Part shown: piece after piece, positions 1-6,047 of the stretch | How positions within the stretch are numbered: position 1 is the first letter of the stretch | How the letters are laid out: each line of letters opens with the position of its first letter | NCBI GenBank assembly: GCA_013152195.1 | Contig: JAADGU010000017.1 | Location: 1-11,698 of the forward strand | Direction: 5' to 3' | DNA from: Nitrospirota bacterium | GTDB taxonomy: Bacteria; Nitrospirota; Thermodesulfovibrionia; Thermodesulfovibrionales; JdFR-85 | DNA: 11,698 bases | The notes under the pieces: generated by a model | The model's database searches: none | Told to the model about the DNA's origin: nothing | The model's input: only the letters and a program-made list of their open reading frames with translations | Made by a program: the position numbers and the translations under genes

Positions 1-663
1 GTGGGTAAGACCATAATAGCTGCTGCAATTACCCGTGAGCTTAAAATGAGGGGGGTAAATGTTGGTGTGATGAAGCCCGTTGAGACAGGCTGCAGGATGC
101 AAGGTGAAAAGGGGCTTGTGCCTGTAGATGGTGCCTTTCTGCAGTATATGGCTGAGACGGATACCCCTCTGTCAGAGATTACTCCTTACAGGTTTGAGAC
201 CCCTGTTGCCCCGCTCATAGCCTCCGGGATTGAGGGCAGGGCAATCAGAAAGGAGGTAATACTGAACACCTTTGATAAGATTGCCGGTGATCATGACTTT
301 ATGGTGGTTGAGGGTGTGGGCGGATTAATGGTGCCTGTGAGCAGGGACCTCCTGGTCTGTGACCTTGTCAAATTGCTCGATCTTCCCATTGTTGTTGTTG
401 CCAGAAATACCCTTGGTGTGATTAATCATACACTCCTGACTGTAAAGGCTGCCGAAAATGAAGGTATCCGCATTGCAGGGGTGGTAATAAACCATACGCA
501 TTCGCCTCGTGGGGACATTGCCGAGGATACAAATCCGGGGGCTTTGGAAAAACTGCTCAGTGTGCCGGTTATTGGGGTATTTCCGTACCTGGAGGAGAGG
601 AGTAAAGAGGTGCTGGACAGGGTATCAGGGTATGCCCTGTCTGTGGAGACGCTGATGGCTTGA
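1..663 (+). CDS. bioD: Dethiobiotin synthetase BioD (5' truncated by window edge)
   Basis: BioD makes dethiobiotin from 7,8-diaminopelargonic acid, CO2 and ATP, the penultimate step of biotin synthesis, in the cytosol. The window opens inside the P-loop: the first codons read V-G-K-T, the end of the family's GxxxxGVGKT signature. The GTG at position 1 is therefore an internal valine, and roughly ten N-terminal codons lie outside the window. Visible motifs are KPVETG (window residues 25-30), the acidic loop VEGVGG (103-108, usually VEGAGG), which binds the substrate and metal region, and ARNTLGVINHTLLT (134-147). The 220 residues seen plus a short N-terminus match the usual 225-240. The stop is TGA at 661-663. 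A strong hairpin with a T-run follows 18 bp later. Other biotin genes would be expected upstream but cannot be seen. Identity is secure. Confidence 0.95.
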   Translation: MGKTIIAAAITRELKMRGVNVGVMKPVETGCRMQGEKGLVPVDGAFLQYMAETDTPLSEITPYRFETPVAPLIASGIEGRAIRKEVILNTFDKIAGDHDFMVVEGVGGLMVPVSRDLLVCDLVKLLDLPIVVVARNTLGVINHTLLTVKAAENEGIRIAGVVINHTHSPRGDIAEDTNPGALEKLLSVPVIGVFPYLEERSKEVLDRVSGYALSVETLMA

Positions 664-676
664 TTATGAAGGAGGA

Positions 677-700
677 GTGGAGGGCGGGGAGACCCCGCCC
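677..700 (+). repeat. REP element copy 1 (GTGG + hairpin)
   Basis: GTGG at 677-680, one A, then the stem GGGCGGGG (682-689), loop AGA and CCCCGCCC (693-700). A GTAG or GTGG tetranucleotide just 5' of a short GC hairpin is the established layout of REP elements recognised by RAYT transposases. This copy lies 24 bp upstream of the RAYT start codon, in the same orientation as the gene. Confidence 0.75.
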
Positions 701-708
701 TTTTGTCT
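682..708 (+). terminator. REP hairpin followed by T-run; possible bioD terminator
   Basis: An 8-bp perfect GC stem (682-689 with 693-700, loop AGA) is followed directly by TTTTGTCT. This arrangement fits a Rho-independent terminator for bioD, which stops at 663. The same hairpin is also the first REP copy of the RAYT cluster, so a repeat may have been co-opted as a terminator. The T-run is short, so efficiency is uncertain. Confidence 0.45.
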
Positions 709-724
709 CATATGGATAATAATT

Positions 725-1261
725 ATGATTTACAATGCTGATAAAGACGATCGAAAAACAATCCGTTTAAAAGGATATGATTATGCACAGAACGGTACAT
801 ATTTTGTAACAATCTGCATTAAAAATAAAGAATGTATATCAGGTGAAATATTGGATGGGAAAATACTCTTAAATGATGCAGGGGAAATGATACAAAGTGC
901 ATGGAATGGTTTGCCGGAACATTACCCGTATGTTGAATTGGATCAGTTTGTTGTAATGCCGAACCATATGCATGGCATTGTTGTTATTTTAAATGATAAG
1001 GGCGGGGCAAAACGCACATTGGGACAAATTGTTGCATACTTTAAGTACCAGACAACCAAACAAATCAACCAAAGACGTAATACACCCGGAATACCTGTCT
1101 GGCAGCGTAATTACTTTGACCGTATAATCCGCAATGAAACGGAATTAAACTCTATCAGGAGATATATTGTCAACAATCCCCTGAAATGGCATCTTGACAA
1201 GGAAAATCCGGATGGAAATCCTGATGAAAATGAAAAGAAATTCTGGAAAGAGTTTTCATGA
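725..1261 (+). CDS. REP-associated tyrosine transposase (RAYT, Y1/HUH family)
   Basis: Predicted single-strand DNA endonuclease of the Y1 (IS200/IS605-like) superfamily. Family members bind and cut REP hairpins and are thought to have spread them. The ATG at 725 is preferred: it gives 178 residues, typical of RAYTs, and begins just before the usual N-terminal KGYDYAQNGTYFVTICIK segment. Reading further upstream would translate through the REP hairpin. The HUH pair is visible as PNHMHG (about residues 79-84). The catalytic tyrosine is expected in the RNYFDRIIRNETEL segment, and the common RAYT ending YIVNNPLKW follows at about 152-160. The gene is much more AT-rich and Lys/Asn-rich than bioD or the PAP2 gene, which suggests transfer. 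Four REP hairpins flank it, one upstream and three downstream. No broken codons are seen, so it may be active. Confidence 0.92.
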   Translation: MIYNADKDDRKTIRLKGYDYAQNGTYFVTICIKNKECISGEILDGKILLNDAGEMIQSAWNGLPEHYPYVELDQFVVMPNHMHGIVVILNDKGGAKRTLGQIVAYFKYQTTKQINQRRNTPGIPVWQRNYFDRIIRNETELNSIRRYIVNNPLKWHLDKENPDGNPDENEKKFWKEFS

Positions 1262-1269
1262 ACCTGATT

Positions 1270-1291
1270 GTAGGGGCGGGGTTATCCCGCC
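1270..1291 (+). repeat. REP element copy 2 (GTAG + imperfect hairpin)
   Basis: GTAG at 1270-1273 is followed by the stem GGCGGG (1275-1280), loop GTTAT and CCCGCC (1286-1291). It begins 9 bp after the transposase stop and points the same way as copies 1 and 4. The stem is shorter and the loop longer than in the other copies, so this looks like a decayed member. Confidence 0.7.
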
Positions 1292-1387
1292 TTTCCGCCT
1301 TGCCTCTTTCCTCTTGTCTTTTCTGCTCTGCGTTACCTATAGATAAATTGCCTTCATTACGGTTAATAATTGTGATGAATGGTATAA

Positions 1388-1410
1388 GGGCGGGGAGACC
1401 CCGCCCCTAC
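1388..1410 (-). repeat. REP element copy 3, inverted (GTAG + hairpin on minus strand)
   Basis: Stem GGGCGGGG (1388-1395), loop AGA, CCCCGCCC (1399-1406), then CTAC (1407-1410). Read on the minus strand this is GTAG directly abutting the hairpin. The copy is therefore inverted with respect to copies 2 and 4, making a BIME-like arrangement of alternating REPs. Confidence 0.75.
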
Positions 1411-1451
1411 AGGTCAGGAATAGAAGAGCAGGGTTGCATTATTGAATTATC

Positions 1452-1474
1452 GTAGGGGCGGGGTTTCCCCGCCC
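1452..1474 (+). repeat. REP element copy 4 (GTAG + hairpin)
   Basis: GTAG at 1452-1455 abuts the stem GGGCGGGG (1456-1463), loop TTT, CCCCGCCC (1467-1474). A second CTAC follows within CCGCCTACG (1477-1485), partly complementary to the left flank, so the palindrome may extend. It lies about 9 bp from the stop codon of the convergent PAP2-glycosyltransferase gene. Confidence 0.75.
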
Positions 1475-1493
1475 TTCCGCCTACGGGGCAGGA

Positions 1494-3599
1494 TTAAAAA
1501 TTATCCGCTGCCTTTCTCTCCATCCCCTTGAATCCATAGCATTCAAAGATGCTGTAATCCCTCAATACCCTTGTCTCCTCTCTTACTGTATACAGCCTCC
1601 TGTCGCATCTTTCAAAGGCGCGGCCTATCTTTTCAGGCAGGGCTTTGTCTCCCGTCATTACAAATATTGCATTGTAACCCTTCAGGTCATAAAACCCGGG
1701 CCAGAGGTCGTACTGGTTCATCCTCCTGCCGAGGTTTACATTGTAGGTTGTGGGATTGCCGTCTACATAGAAGGCGAGTTCTGATGTAACCTGGTATTTG
1801 TCGGAAAATATGAAGTATGGGGAGGGCATCCTGTCGGCGATTTTGCTGACCTCTCTTCCCAGTTCTTCCCAGCCCCTGAGCCTTGCCGTCGGGTCCATCT
1901 TGAGGGGAAGATTAATTGCAGAAGGATAATGGGCTACTGCTGAGATGGCGATGGATATCAGGGCCCCGGCTACAAGTAAAGCCCTGACGGATTTCCTGAA
2001 TCCCTGCCAGTACTTTACCGTATAGATGCTCAGGGAGATAAACCCTGCAATGTATGCGGGGAGTGCCCAGTTAGCCTGCACCTTGCCCTGCAGACTTTTT
2101 AGAGAGAAAAAGAGGAGGATCGGGATGGAAAACCAGAAAAGAAGGCTTCCGTCTGAGTTCTTCTTTCTGAGGACAAATAGGCTGATGAGTATAAATACAA
2201 AGAAGACAGGAGAAACCACGCCTAACTGAGAGCCGATGAACTCGAAGAAACGTCCAATGGTTATCTTCATGCCGTCAGCGAGGTGGGCCTGCCCGGCTGT
2301 ATGCAGAAAGGTGACCCAGTTGTGTTGTGAATTCCAGATCAGTACAGGGACAAAGCATAAAAGGCTTATGAGAAATGACAGCCAGGGTCCCGGATGCACG
2401 AGGAGTCCCCTCCTCTTCCTGTCAGTGATGAGATAGAGGAAGGCCGAAAGGTAGAAAAAGGACATTGTATACTTTACCAACAGACCTATGCCTACAGTCA
2501 GCCCTGCCAGGGCCCAGTACAGGAGCCTTGCCTTTCCTGCTTCAGGCCAGTCCTTCTGCGCAAGATAAAAGAGGTAGAGGGAGAGACTCCAGACAAATAT
2601 AAAGGGCGAATCAATGGTCATCACTATCCCGTATGTTGAAAACAGGGGGACTATCTGTATCATCAGTGCTGAGAGGAGCCCTGCAGCTTCCGGTGCGCCT
2701 GAGCCTTTGGGGGCTTCCCTCTTCATCATATCCCTGCTCATCTGGTAAAGCACGAGGCTGCTGAAAAGACTGAAGAAGACTGCAGGGAGCCTTATACCTA
2801 TCTCTGTATTTCCCAGGAATGTTTTTCCCATGGCAATAATGTAGGCTATTGCAGGCCCCTTGGAGTAATAGCTCAGATCGAGCCTTCGTGACCAGTCCCA
2901 GTACTGTGCCTCGTCAGGGCTGAGGTCAAGGGGACCCACGAAGATATAATAAATCCGGAAGAGGCTCATTACCAGGAGTACAACGCCGAGCACGGTCGGA
3001 TAAGGGGCAATTCTGTAGAATTTCTCTGTTTTTGCAAAGACGAGGATTATAAACAGGCCTGTCAGGATACCTATTGCCATGCCTGCAATCACATCCGATG
3101 GATAGTGAACCCCTATGTATACCCTTGAAAATGCAATGGTGGAGGCCACAACAACAAGGTATCCACTCAGAATGGTGACAAGTGAGGAGGCGGATGAAGA
3201 CAGGGAGGCCCTTGCTGAGCGCAGCCTTGATAACATGTAGATCAGTACCGTGGCGACAGATGTTGTGTTGGCGGCATGGGCTGAGGGCATTGAGAAGGAC
3301 TTTCCCCTGCCTGCCAGTACCATTATATCCGTCAGGTTTACAAATGGCCGGGGGCGTTCAAAGTAGTGTTTAAGGATATTTGAAAGCCCATCCGAGAGTG
3401 CGAGGGCTGAAAGGCTGAGGATTATTGCAAGCAGGGCCTTTCTTCTGTCCTGCCAGAAGATAAAAAAAACAACAGTAAGTAATAGAGGCAAAGCCCTGTC
3501 AGTGATGAACGGCATAAATGAGTCAAAGAAGGGATTTGAAAGAGACCTGTTGATAAAAAAGAATAATTTATGGTCGAGGAGATTCTCTATGCCGCTCAT
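1494..3599 (-). CDS. PAP2 phosphatase - GT-C (family 39/83-like) glycosyltransferase fusion
   Basis: A 701-residue inner-membrane protein with two catalytic modules. Residues 1-190 are a complete PAP2 (undecaprenyl-PP/phosphatidate phosphatase-like) domain, with all three motifs: KX6RP (K77-P85), PSAH (105-108) and SRX5HX3D (R159, H165, D169). From about 200 onward is a multi-spanning GT-C glycosyltransferase resembling ArnT/PMT enzymes. It has the acidic first-loop motif SPDEAQYWDW (227-236, D229/E230), a second acid in MTIDSPF (D330), many hydrophobic helices, and a soluble C-terminal part. Known single-domain relatives recycle polyprenyl or lipid phosphates (PAP2) and transfer sugars from polyprenyl-phosphate donors to lipid A or proteins (GT-C). 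The real substrate is unknown. Start ATG at 3599 has only a weak GAGA ribosome site. The neighbours give no envelope-sugar context. A leader or small RNA lies upstream. Confidence 0.88.
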   Translation of the reverse strand: MSGIENLLDHKLFFFINRSLSNPFFDSFMPFITDRALPLLLTVVFFIFWQDRRKALLAIILSLSALALSDGLSNILKHYFERPRPFVNLTDIMVLAGRGKSFSMPSAHAANTTSVATVLIYMLSRLRSARASLSSSASSLVTILSGYLVVVASTIAFSRVYIGVHYPSDVIAGMAIGILTGLFIILVFAKTEKFYRIAPYPTVLGVVLLVMSLFRIYYIFVGPLDLSPDEAQYWDWSRRLDLSYYSKGPAIAYIIAMGKTFLGNTEIGIRLPAVFFSLFSSLVLYQMSRDMMKREAPKGSGAPEAAGLLSALMIQIVPLFSTYGIVMTIDSPFIFVWSLSLYLFYLAQKDWPEAGKARLLYWALAGLTVGIGLLVKYTMSFFYLSAFLYLITDRKRRGLLVHPGPWLSFLISLLCFVPVLIWNSQHNWVTFLHTAGQAHLADGMKITIGRFFEFIGSQLGVVSPVFFVFILISLFVLRKKNSDGSLLFWFSIPILLFFSLKSLQGKVQANWALPAYIAGFISLSIYTVKYWQGFRKSVRALLVAGALISIAISAVAHYPSAINLPLKMDPTARLRGWEELGREVSKIADRMPSPYFIFSDKYQVTSELAFYVDGNPTTYNVNLGRRMNQYDLWPGFYDLKGYNAIFVMTGDKALPEKIGRAFERCDRRLYTVREETRVLRDYSIFECYGFKGMERKAADNF

Positions 3600-3704
3600 C
3601 GGGTATTTCTCTTATTTATTTCCGGAATAATTAATATATCCTGAGGGGTTTTATTTATAAAGTTGGCTTTCTCTTGCAGGGGAAAGGCCTCTAATTAACA
3701 CCAA

Positions 3705-3731
3705 GTCTAACATTTGTTGACCGGGTTAGAC
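3705..3731. repeat. 7-bp inverted repeat GTCTAAC / GTTAGAC
   Basis: GTCTAAC (3705-3711) and GTTAGAC (3725-3731) form a perfect 7-bp inverted repeat around 13 bases. It sits about 105 bp upstream of the PAP2-glycosyltransferase start. It could be a regulator operator or an RNA hairpin in that gene's leader. No protein can be assigned to it. Confidence 0.35.
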
Positions 3732-3804
3732 AAGGATTCCGGATTCTGGACCCCGGATTTCGTATATAAACCTCTGTGCTGATTCAGCCTCAAGCAGGGT
3801 GGGC

Positions 3805-3908
3805 CTTAAATAAAGTGGCCCCCATCTCGGAGGGAAGAGATGGGGGCCGGGGGTTTGACCCAATCTCGAGGGGGCGGAGAAAGGGTCTGGTAGGTATGGG
3901 TAGGTATG
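3805..3908 (-). ncRNA. Candidate small RNA or 5' leader with two C-rich hairpin loops
   Basis: On the minus strand a TTGCTT-17 bp-TATAAT pair (3938-3943 and 3915-3920) would start a transcript near 3908. The RNA would hold a hairpin with GACCC/GGGTC and TCTC/GAGA stems separated by an AA/AA internal loop (3857-3887), then a 12-bp GC-rich hairpin (3817-3848), then a T-rich tail. The loops read CGCCCCCTC and TTCCCTCC, complementary to Shine-Dalgarno sequences. This resembles the C-rich loop motifs of some regulatory RNAs such as staphylococcal RsaE. No known Rfam family is recognised. It could instead be the attenuated leader of the PAP2-glycosyltransferase gene, about 300 nt downstream, or the 3' region of the archaemetzincin transcript. 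No long reading frame lies here. Confidence 0.4.
3806..3848 (-). terminator. Strong GC hairpin with T-rich tail (minus strand)
   Basis: A perfect 12-bp stem (3817-3828 with 3837-3848, 8-base loop) is followed on the minus strand by ACTTTATTTAA. It would end the candidate small RNA and any read-through from the seven-gene minus-strand run. The tail is interrupted by A and C, so it is not an ideal intrinsic terminator. Confidence 0.5.
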
Positions 3909-3914
3909 TATATC

Positions 3915-3943
3915 ATTATATAAAAATCCGGAAGAAAAAGCAA
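3915..3943 (-). promoter_or_regulatory. Sigma70-like promoter (TTGCTT - 17 bp - TATAAT)
   Basis: On the minus strand there is a perfect -10 TATAAT (3915-3920). A -35 with only the TTG conserved (3938-3943) lies exactly 17 bp away. It points toward the two hairpins and, further on, the PAP2-glycosyltransferase gene. The surrounding DNA is AT-rich, so chance -10 matches are possible. Confidence 0.45.
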
Positions 3944-3974
3944 TGATTTTTTTCAGAAAAAATTAAAAAAAAAC

Positions 3975-4511
3975 TCAAAGATTTTTCAGAATCATAATGC
4001 AAACAGCGCAGAATTCCTTTGATTTTCTGTCAGTTTCTTCGATAGAGTTGGAAAAATGCATTACACAGCGGGGGTCGGGACAGTGCTTCAGACTGTAGAG
4101 ATGGCCCATTTCATGGATTGCTTCTTTAAGAGTCCTTTGCAGCAGCAGCTCCTGATCAGCCCCCCTGCCGTAGAACTCCTCTTTCAGCCTTGTAATCGAT
4201 ACTACGGCAACCCCCTCTGCAGGGTCTGCCTCGCCAAAGACGAAGTTGAGACCGGGTACAAACAGGTCGAAATCTATTATTCCCAGAACCATTCCGTTAT
4301 AGCCCCTGTTCGCAATAGCCTCGATTAACCCTGTTGAATAGATCTGGCCCCTGTCCCTGTTTAATACCTCAACAGGAGGAGTCATCTCATCTGCTATAAG
4401 GGTTTCCTTGCCAAAGACCTCCCCGAGCTCCTCCTTGACCTCACTCAGGAGCCACCACTGTATCTTGGCTACAGGGAGTACAAATATCCTTTCTGCTTCC
4501 TGGAACCACAT
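3975..4511 (-). CDS. amzA: Archaemetzincin (zinc metalloprotease, AmzA-like)
   Basis: Predicted 178-residue cytosolic zinc peptidase of family M54. The family signature HEXXHXXGXXHCX4CXMX17CXXC is nearly complete: H133-E134-H137-H143 for catalytic zinc, then C144, C149, M151 (the Met-turn), C168 and C171 for the second, structural zinc. The one departure is Ser140 at the usual Gly position (HEMGHLYSLKHC). That residue normally allows a tight turn before the third histidine, so activity should be tested rather than assumed. Length is typical. Physiological substrates of archaemetzincins are unknown. The ATG at 4511 follows the mqnD stop by 3 bp with no clear ribosome site of its own, suggesting translational coupling. 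A run of Ts, without a GC stem, directly follows the stop. Confidence 0.9.
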   Translation of the reverse strand: MWFQEAERIFVLPVAKIQWWLLSEVKEELGEVFGKETLIADEMTPPVEVLNRDRGQIYSTGLIEAIANRGYNGMVLGIIDFDLFVPGLNFVFGEADPAEGVAVVSITRLKEEFYGRGADQELLLQRTLKEAIHEMGHLYSLKHCPDPRCVMHFSNSIEETDRKSKEFCAVCIMILKNL

Positions 4512-4514
4512 GGA

Positions 4515-5351
4515 TTAACAGAAGACCGGTATGGTTGTTTCAGGCAGGAGCCCTTTCTTCCGGGCCTTGACAATGAGGGTCTCAACGGCCCGTTGGCCTT
4601 CTTCCCCAACGTCTGTACTGAACTTATTGACGTAGAGCTCGATATGTTGCCTTATCACCCTGTCGGACATCTCCTGTGCATGCAGCCTGATGTATTTCAT
4701 CGGCTCCTCCGGATGAGCTCTGGAGTATTTTATGCCCTCTGCAATGAGGTCTTCAATAATTCCTGTTCTATCCTTGCCGAGACTCCTCCTGGCAACTATC
4801 CCCCCAAGGGGGATGGGCAGGCCTGTCTCCTCTTCCCACCACTTACCTAAATCCATTACCTCTGTCAATCCATACTGGGGATAGGTAAACCGTCCTTCGT
4901 GGATTATGAGCCCGGCATCTGCTTCCCCGCTCCTGACACTCTCCATAATGCGATGAAAAGGCATGGGTATCGCGTGACCTTCAAATTCAGGGTCGTAGAG
5001 ACAGAGCAGCAGAAAGGCGGTTGTCAGTCTTCCCGGTATGGCTATCTTTTTGCCCTTAAGCTCCTCTATCCCTGTCTTTTTCCGGGCAACCACCAGGGGA
5101 CCACACCCCTTTCCAAGGGCACCCCCGGAGCGTAAGAGACAATAATCTGCAAGCAGGTGGCCAACTGCATGGCAGGAGACCTTTGTTACGTCGAGCTCTC
5201 CCCGCAGGGCCATCTGGTTGAGCTCCTCTACATCCCCGAGCCTCTCCCTGAAGACAATCTCTCCTGTATCTATCTTCCCGTTTACCAGGGGATGGAAGAT
5301 AAACGTATCATTGGGGCAGGTCGAAAAACCGAGCGACACCTCCTGACTCAT
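4515..5351 (-). CDS. mqnD: 1,4-dihydroxy-6-naphthoate synthase MqnD (futalosine menaquinone pathway)
   Basis: MqnD converts cyclic dehypoxanthine futalosine to 1,4-dihydroxy-6-naphthoate in the alternative menaquinone route. The 278-residue protein shows the periplasmic-binding-protein-like fold signature of MqnA/MqnD, beginning GFSTCPNDTFIFHPL (residues 8-22, the MqnD form). It also has the substrate-pocket segment TKVSCHAVGHLL (56-67) and LIIHEGRFTYPQYGL (148-162), whose His151 is the expected catalytic base. Length is normal. The ATG at 5351 shares one base with the lemA stop (TGATG), so translation is likely coupled, and an AAGG site lies about 10 bases upstream. Other mqn genes are not in this window. 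The presence of mqnD implies menaquinone-based respiration. Confidence 0.94.
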   Translation of the reverse strand: MSQEVSLGFSTCPNDTFIFHPLVNGKIDTGEIVFRERLGDVEELNQMALRGELDVTKVSCHAVGHLLADYCLLRSGGALGKGCGPLVVARKKTGIEELKGKKIAIPGRLTTAFLLLCLYDPEFEGHAIPMPFHRIMESVRSGEADAGLIIHEGRFTYPQYGLTEVMDLGKWWEEETGLPIPLGGIVARRSLGKDRTGIIEDLIAEGIKYSRAHPEEPMKYIRLHAQEMSDRVIRQHIELYVNKFSTDVGEEGQRAVETLIVKARKKGLLPETTIPVFC

Positions 5352-5926
5352 CAGAACTTTACCTTGGGTGTCTCCTTTTGGGCCGTGGGTACCTCATAGT
5401 ACTGTGCCTCGCCCACTCCGGCCAGAGAGGCAAAGAACCTTCCAAATACAGTCCGCCTGTATGTATTAAGGGCACGGACGGCGTCATTATAACGCTTCCT
5501 CTCAACGGCAATCCTGTTCTCCGTTCCCTCAAGACTGTCCTGCAGCTTAAGGAAAGACTCGTTGGCCTTTAATTGCGGATAGGACTCCTTGAGGAGGAGC
5601 AGACGCGAAAGTGCACCTTCAAGTCCGCGGGAGGCCTGAATCTTCTGTCCAACGGTCTTGGCCTGAAAATACTTGGTTCTCGCCTCTGCTATATTTTCAA
5701 AGAGCTCCTTTTCGTGTTTTGCATATCCCTTCACTGTCTCAACGAGATTTGGTATCAGGTCATACCGCCTCTTGAGCTGGTTTTCAACCTGGGCCCACTG
5801 TGACTTCACCTGCTCATCCATGGTAATCACCCTGTTGTACTGTGCAATCCCCCAACCAACAACAGCTGATGCAGAGAGCAGAATGATTGTAAGTACTATC
5901 AGAAATATCTTTAATCCCTTATTCAT
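5351..5926 (-). CDS. lemA: LemA family membrane-anchored protein
   Basis: A 191-residue protein with one N-terminal membrane segment (about residues 7-27) and a long helical domain. The family core YNRVITMDEQVKSQWAQVEN (about 30-49), followed by QLKRRYDLIPNLVETVKGYAKHE, is clear. LemA proteins are small envelope proteins of unclear biochemical role, often encoded next to TPM-domain proteins, as here. The ATG at 5926 has a very good ribosome site AGGAGGT (5932-5938) five bases upstream, which may let lemA be translated well despite the 121-bp repeat-rich gap separating it from the TPM gene. The 3' end overlaps the mqnD start by one base. Confidence 0.92.
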   Translation of the reverse strand: MNKGLKIFLIVLTIILLSASAVVGWGIAQYNRVITMDEQVKSQWAQVENQLKRRYDLIPNLVETVKGYAKHEKELFENIAEARTKYFQAKTVGQKIQASRGLEGALSRLLLLKESYPQLKANESFLKLQDSLEGTENRIAVERKRYNDAVRALNTYRRTVFGRFFASLAGVGEAQYYEVPTAQKETPKVKF

Positions 5927-5931
5927 TTATA

Positions 5932-5938
5932 ACCTCCT
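5932..5938 (-). promoter_or_regulatory. Strong ribosome binding site of lemA
   Basis: AGGAGGT on the minus strand, 5 bases before the lemA ATG. It is the strongest Shine-Dalgarno site seen in the minus-strand run and fixes the lemA start. Confidence 0.8.
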
Positions 5939-5940
5939 GT

Positions 5941-6047
5941 AAATAGTAAATCTTCAATAGTCAATCGTAAATCCGCTATGGTATGCTCAATCCAAGCAAG
6001 CCGTTTTGCCTGTAAATAGTCAATCGTAAATAGCCAATAGTCAATCG
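5941..6047. repeat. Short dispersed repeats, unit AATAGTCAATCG
   Basis: The 12-mer AATAGTCAATCG occurs three times (5956-5967, 6015-6026, 6036-6047). The first two copies extend to AATAGTCAATCGTAAAT. Degenerate relatives (AAATAGTAAATC at 5941-5952, AAATAGCC near 6029) fill in. The block separates the TPM stop from the lemA ribosome site. It looks like an expanded AT-rich minisatellite inserted within an operon. No gene is supported here. Confidence 0.7.

Noticed and set aside
677..724. Extending the transposase frame upstream to 677
   Set aside because: It would translate straight through the REP hairpin. The ATG at 725 gives the normal family length and N-terminus.
1258..1455. 65-residue plus-strand frame after the transposase
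   Set aside because: It runs through three REP hairpins and has no motif or ribosome site.
3817..3887. Plus-strand reading of the two hairpins as a CsrB-like RNA (GGA in loops)
   Set aside because: No good promoter is seen on the plus strand, and only two GGA-bearing hairpins occur. The minus strand has both a promoter-like pair and a terminator-like end.
5941..6047. CRISPR array
   Set aside because: Repeat units are 12-17 bp, irregularly spaced and without uniform spacers. No cas genes are present.
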